From contig JAICXB010000004.1 of assembly GCA_025980765.1 (NCBI GenBank), positions 1 to 64,000 of the forward strand: a DNA stretch of 64,000 bases, in the 5' to 3' direction. Position numbers and translations under genes: made by a program. The stretch comes from Terriglobales bacterium. Its GTDB lineage: Bacteria > Acidobacteriota > Terriglobia > Terriglobales > Acidobacteriaceae. The notes beneath the pieces were generated by a model. The model did not search any database. It saw only the letters and a program-made list of their open reading frames with translations, and had not been told where the DNA came from. Shown here piece after piece: positions 61,008-64,000 of this stretch; position 1 is the stretch's first letter; the number at the start of each line of letters is the position of its first letter.

Positions 61008-61431
61008 GAACGCTCCTGAGGTGAAAGAACTTAACCTTCTATTTTAGTGTTGCGCCGCTATGCCTCGCGTTGCACTCGTGGCAAAACTTGTGAGGGCGGA
61101 GTAAAGATTTGTAACTTGCTGCCAGCGTCAAGTCGCTCAAAGCCTGAGGCCTGAACAACGGACGGTTAGAAATGCGGCAGGCCTGTCGTTGTAGAACTTC
61201 AAGGAGTGCGCTTACGAGAGAAGGCGGGGCACGCAACGTCAGTGCAGAGTTCTTTGCCCCAGCAGAAATAGCTCAAACAAGAAAACGCTTCTTTGAGCAC
61301 TCGAACGTTATCCTCCTTAACTATTCCTGCTTATCTCGCTAAAAACAGACATCTTTATCCGGCAGGTCACCATCTCCCGCTCCGGCGATACCCAGACATT
61401 TCCGCAGGGTTACCCAGAGATATTCACGGGG
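61008..61431. other. Intergenic region carrying a 22-bp tandem repeat
   Basis: No gene is supported here. From about 61344 the region holds most of the 22-bp tandem repeat that continues into the 3' end of the next gene. The rest, 61008-61340, has no recognisable element beyond the leader of the DUF5666-like gene. Confidence 0.6.
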
Positions 61432-61486
61432 TTACGCCGAATTTTCCTCAGCGTTACCCCAAATTTCGTCGGGGTTAGCCTGCCGG
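61344..61486. repeat. 22-bp tandem repeat, about 6 units
   Basis: The block GTTAC (or GTCAC, GATAC, GTTAG) recurs at 61366, 61387, 61409, 61431, 61453 and 61474, giving steps of 21, 22, 22, 22 and 21 bases. On the minus strand the unit is about GTAACCCNGNGGAAATNTCTGG. The first two minus-strand units are inside the gene ending at 61432 and the rest lie beyond its stop. Confidence 0.85.
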
Positions 61487-62070
61487 TTTACTTGCTTTCG
61501 CGGCTTTGGCTGCTCGAAGTGGCGCGATCGGAGCGCCGAATCGGCGATCCGGACGGCGCGCAGCAGCAGCGCAGCATGTTGCGGCTCAATCGATCCGGCG
61601 ACGATCCGCTCCATGATCTGTTTCAACGTCAGTTGCAGGCTCTCGCGATCCTCCAGCACCTCAACTTTCATTCTCGGATGATCGTCAGTTTCAAGGGCGC
61701 GGCCATGGAAGACGCAGAAGTGGCGATTGCCCAATGCCGGGGCACGACAGGGTTCACCGTTGGACTTCAACTGGCTGCACCTGGGCGCCTGGTTTGCCAG
61801 CTTCAGCAAACCGAGCCTGACCCCGCGCTGATCAAGCTGCTTGAGCTTCTCTTCGAGGTCCATCCGGTCTTGTATCAGGTCAATACGTTCGCCCAACTGT
61901 TCAGGTGTGAGAGCTTGCAGTCCCTCGAGAGTGGATGGAATGAGCTCTACTCCTGGATCGGGTTGCCAGGAATCAATTTCCTCGTGCAATTGCTTCAGCA
62001 CCGATCCTAGTTCATCCCCAGTCAACTCCGTTAAGCGCTTTCCACCCGTCAGCGCCGAGATCGTTCGCAT
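61432..62070 (-). CDS. Cys/His-motif protein, unknown function
   Basis: A predicted 212-residue cytoplasmic protein. Residues about 70-125 hold a compact motif, RCSQLKSNGEPCRAPALGN then HFCVFHG, with three Cys and a His that could bind zinc. Similar motifs occur in small proteins of mobile elements and acidobacterial families. The N-terminal 65 residues are helical and acidic. The C-terminal 60 residues are also helical (LQLTLKQIMERIVAGSIEP), and the last 15 codons (NPDEIWGNAEENSA) come from the tandem repeat. AAGGAG lies 7 bases before the ATG. No family function is known to me. Confidence 0.7.
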   Translation of the reverse strand: MRTISALTGGKRLTELTGDELGSVLKQLHEEIDSWQPDPGVELIPSTLEGLQALTPEQLGERIDLIQDRMDLEEKLKQLDQRGVRLGLLKLANQAPRCSQLKSNGEPCRAPALGNRHFCVFHGRALETDDHPRMKVEVLEDRESLQLTLKQIMERIVAGSIEPQHAALLLRAVRIADSALRSRHFEQPKPRKQVNRQANPDEIWGNAEENSA

Positions 62071-62256
62071 CTGATGTTCTCCTTTTCTTCGCCTAGGAGA
62101 CTGGAAGCCATGCTACCCGACTGGGGCAGTTTGTCAAGTGGAGAACTATAAGGAGTGCGGCCGACCGCGGCAAGATGTTGATTGGGAATCTTTTTTGGCT
62201 GGCAAACGCAAGAATCTGGCGGGGATCCGCGCTCCCATGGCTTTTAGAGGGTGCTG

Positions 62257-62625
62257 CTATTTCACGGTGACGCGATTGGCTATGGATTGATACTCGGATT
62301 CGGAGATGGCGCCCTTGGCTACTGCATCGTGGGCGGTGCGGTACGGTCGATCAGCAATGATCGCGTCCGCCTGCTGGTCGGTAACGCCCGCCAGCGACTT
62401 CAATTGAGATTTGTCGGCCGTGTTGAGATCCACCCGAGAGTTGCTCTGCAAGCCCTGCTTGACGCCTTGTGCAGCAGCGGTCAAATCCGTGCGCGCCTGT
62501 GCGGCGCCTTTCTTTACCTGTTCGGTGGCTTTCTGGCTTTCCTGCCGGATCGCATTGGGATCGTTGGAGCAGGCGATGGAGGCAAGGGCAATGCCTAGAA
62601 TGCTCAGAAAAATAAGGCTTCGCAT
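62257..62625 (-). CDS. Small lipoprotein with helix-hairpin-helix domain
   Basis: A predicted 122-residue lipoprotein. The ATG at 62625 gives a signal peptide (LIFLSILGIALASIAC) with lipobox SIAC; the upstream frame start at 62703 adds an unlikely leader. A helical stretch with QKATEQVKKGAAQARTDLTAAAQGVKQGL is followed by a ComEA-like helix-hairpin-helix (RVDLNTADKSQLKSLAGVTDQQADAIIADRPY). ComEA-type domains bind DNA at the outer surface during uptake, so a DNA-binding role is possible but unproven. It is divergent from a small membrane protein gene. Confidence 0.8.
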   Translation of the reverse strand: MRSLIFLSILGIALASIACSNDPNAIRQESQKATEQVKKGAAQARTDLTAAAQGVKQGLQSNSRVDLNTADKSQLKSLAGVTDQQADAIIADRPYRTAHDAVAKGAISESEYQSIANRVTVK

Positions 62626-62722
62626 GACGTCTGAAAGTGGGAAGCCCGAAAATTCAGAATAGTTGCATGCGCAAACGGGCATACAGGCGGGCATTGACTG
62701 CATCTGTTCAGGCTACCCGCTC

Positions 62723-62944
62723 ATGAAACATCTGTTCTGGATAGGATTGGTGATTGCGCTGCTGGGCCTGGCTGCATTTTTCGTCGAAGTTCCGCAGCCG
62801 CCACGGCAATCCTTGAATACCGGCAGCATCTCCGTCGGAGCTAACAGCTCGCAACGCCGGGAAATCTCCCCGTGGGTGGGCGGCGTGCTAGTTATCGGCG
62901 GCTTGGCCATGATGGTTGGCGGCTGCCGCGAGCACAAAGGCTGA
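62723..62944 (+). CDS. Small membrane protein, unknown function
   Basis: A predicted 73-residue protein with two membrane helices, LFWIGLVIALLGLAAFFVEV and WVGGVLVIGGLAMMVGGC, joined by a polar loop. The ATG at 62723 follows a possible ribosome site only loosely; a start at 62663 would add a non-hydrophobic leader. I do not recognise a family. Convergent with the putative-Ig gene at 63037. Confidence 0.6.
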   Translation: MKHLFWIGLVIALLGLAAFFVEVPQPPRQSLNTGSISVGANSSQRREISPWVGGVLVIGGLAMMVGGCREHKG

Positions 62945-62953
62945 GGAAACAAC

Positions 62954-63035
62954 AGGCGATAGGCAATAGGCAATCTAAGCGATAGCAACATTGGATAGCC
63001 GTTTCTGGCTTACTGCGTGTTGCTTACCGCTTATT
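62954..63035. repeat. Intergenic imperfect inverted repeat
   Basis: Words GCGATAGGC, AATAGGCAATC and AAGCGATAGC on the left face GCTTACTGCGTG, TTGCTTACCGC and TTATTTT on the right. The words are close to those at 37416-37516. It lies between two convergent genes. Confidence 0.5.
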
Positions 63036-63036
63036 T

Positions 63037-63705
63037 TCACTGCGACTGGATCGCAATCCCGCTCTGCTCCAGGCGATCGCGATAAATTGCGTTCTTTGCC
63101 GGGACTTCCGCCACAGCATCGACGTGCACGGTGTAATTTCCCAATGGCAGGCTGCTTTCGAATGCAAGATCCGGGCTGTCAGTTTGCCGCAACAGATTGA
63201 GATGTTCGTAGCGCAAAGCAAAGGCTTTCCCGAATCCGTTCACCGCGACAACGATCACGGTCATATCGAAATCATCTTTGCTGCCGTTGCTGACGCGCAC
63301 CGCTCCGGTAATATCTGCGCCGGTAACCCGCGGTCGCGCTGTCCATTGCACCGACAGGGGAGAATTCTGGCTGGTAGGAAGCAGTTTGCGGTAGATCAGC
63401 GGCGGGTCGGAGGAGTCCTGCACCTCGACCAGCGCTGAGAAGGCCTTCTGCGATTGAGGCGTTCCCGAAATGACACCAGTTTGGGCGTCGAGCTTGAGGT
63501 CGGGAGGAAGCGGTTGCGAGAGCACGGTCCAGTGATACGGAGGCACTCCGCCCGTTGCCTTTAACTGAAATTGGTACGGCTTTCGCGCTTGCGGCGAAGG
63601 CAAATTCGTGGTCTGAATCTGCAGCGGTGCGTTGACCGGATTCGATTGCGCCATCCCGAGTGGAAGCAGGAAGAAAAAGATGGCGACGGTCGATGTACCC
63701 CACAT
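63037..63705 (-). CDS. Exported putative-Ig-domain protein
   Basis: A predicted 222-residue exported protein. A signal peptide (STVAIFFFLLPLGMAQS) is followed by a putative Ig domain of the He_PIG type with LPSPQARKPYQFQLKATGGVPPYHWTVLSQPLPPDLKLDAQTGVISGTP. The C-terminal part is a second beta domain with VQWTARPRVTGADITGAVRVSNGSKDDFDMTVIVVAVNGFGKAFALRYEHL. These domains usually mediate binding at the surface. The start at ATG 63705 gives the usual signal peptide; ATG 63726 is an alternative. Confidence 0.8.
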   Translation of the reverse strand: MWGTSTVAIFFFLLPLGMAQSNPVNAPLQIQTTNLPSPQARKPYQFQLKATGGVPPYHWTVLSQPLPPDLKLDAQTGVISGTPQSQKAFSALVEVQDSSDPPLIYRKLLPTSQNSPLSVQWTARPRVTGADITGAVRVSNGSKDDFDMTVIVVAVNGFGKAFALRYEHLNLLRQTDSPDLAFESSLPLGNYTVHVDAVAEVPAKNAIYRDRLEQSGIAIQSQ

Positions 63706-63797
63706 GCGCACACTATAAACCACCAAACGTGTGGCCCAGACGCCCTCACCTCTGATCTCCTTGTGTTTAACAGCTCGGAGACCGATTCCACCACTCT

Positions 63798-64000
63798 CTA
63801 CTCATCTCGTAATGTCTTCACCGGCTCGATTCTGCTGGCGCGGTATGCGGGAATTACGCTGGCGAGCAGACCGACTCCGGCGAGCACGATCGACACACTC
63901 GCGAAGGTGGCAGCGTCGCGAGCGTTCACTCCATACAGCAGGCTGGAGAGCACGTGGCCGAGGGCCAGAGCGCCGGCGAGGCCGATGCCCAGACCGATGA
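63798..64000 (-). CDS. C-terminal part of a second ADOP-type permease (cut by window edge)
   Basis: The minus-strand frame from the right edge to a TAG at 63798-63800 encodes 66 residues of an ADOP permease end. It has GLGIGLAGALALGHVLSSLLYGV, then IVLAGVGLLASVIPAYRASRIEPVKTLRDE, the last helix and the final conserved motif (compare VPAHRASSVNPMVALR). The rest of the gene lies beyond the window. It is a paralog of the complete copy at 1556-4075. Confidence 0.85.
   Translation of the reverse strand, partial: IGLGIGLAGALALGHVLSSLLYGVNARDAATFASVSIVLAGVGLLASVIPAYRASRIEPVKTLRDE

Noticed and set aside
61344-61486. 22-bp tandem repeat as a CRISPR array
   Set aside because: The units follow each other without unique spacers and vary in sequence, so they are ordinary tandem repeats.

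Overview
The window looks like chromosomal DNA of an Acidobacteriota bacterium, probably class Terriglobia. This is an inference from gene families and was not checked by any search. The markers are: ADOP-type FtsX/MacB permeases (one complete at 1556-4075, one cut by the right edge, one 3' relic near 42.9 kb); a TonB-dependent receptor with an N-terminal carboxypeptidase-regulatory domain; an ECF sigma factor next to a serine/threonine kinase with a TPR-type tail; a winged-helix/TPR regulator; PEP-CTERM and beta-propeller exported proteins; and moderately high GC. No phage, plasmid origin or CRISPR array is visible. The only transposase is the C-terminal tail of an IS481-type enzyme at the left edge.

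Layout. 0-5 kb: transposase tail, a lipoprotein/OmpA gene pair, an ADOP permease and a ribbon-helix-helix/PIN toxin-antitoxin pair. 5.2-10.8 kb: a minus-strand cluster of exported proteins, with two paralogous pseudopilins, a beta-helix protein, a PEP-CTERM protein, a small secreted protein and a DNRLRE/collagen/glycine-rich protein. Degenerate pseudopilin tails and shared flanking repeats are scattered through it. 10.9-14.3 kb: ECF sigma factor and receptor-like kinase. 14.5-21 kb: small membrane and secreted proteins, cytochrome c, DUF2231 protein, a glyoxalase-cupin-cupin fusion and a double cupredoxin protein. 21-31.5 kb: regulators (winged-helix/TPR, receiver, MocR, LytTR) mixed with an esterase, threonine dehydratase, alcohol dehydrogenase and MOSC protein.

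31.5-42.8 kb: tRNA-Phe(GAA), aroA, a BON-domain protein with a clear terminator, a beta-propeller lipoprotein, cysteine desulfurase, citrate synthase, a ferredoxin-NADP-type reductase, a dienelactone hydrolase-like protein and a phytanoyl-CoA dioxygenase-like protein. 43-54 kb: an envelope-polysaccharide region with a GH99-like lipoprotein, UDP-glucose dehydrogenase, UDP-glucose 4-epimerase, a secreted Ig/lectin-like protein, a GT2 glycosyltransferase and a three-gene ATGA-coupled operon headed by a large GT-C-like membrane protein. 54-64 kb: TauE/SafE permease, histidine kinase, TonB receptor, a DUF5666-like protein, a Cys/His-motif protein whose 3' end runs into a 22-bp tandem repeat, small lipoprotein and membrane genes, and a second ADOP permease.

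Most genes point to the cell surface: sugar-nucleotide supply and glycan assembly at 43-54 kb, and adhesin- or matrix-like exported proteins at 5-10 kb. The best candidates for something undescribed are: (1) the exactly 14-bp-spaced TGAAACG array with opposed CGTTTC copies between ugd and the GH99-like gene; (2) the pseudopilin locus with a collapsed third copy made of tail plus leader; (3) the three-gene GT-C/Ig-like/NTF2-like operon; and (4) the 22-bp tandem repeat overlapping the end of the Cys/His-motif gene. Functions were assigned by reading motifs only.
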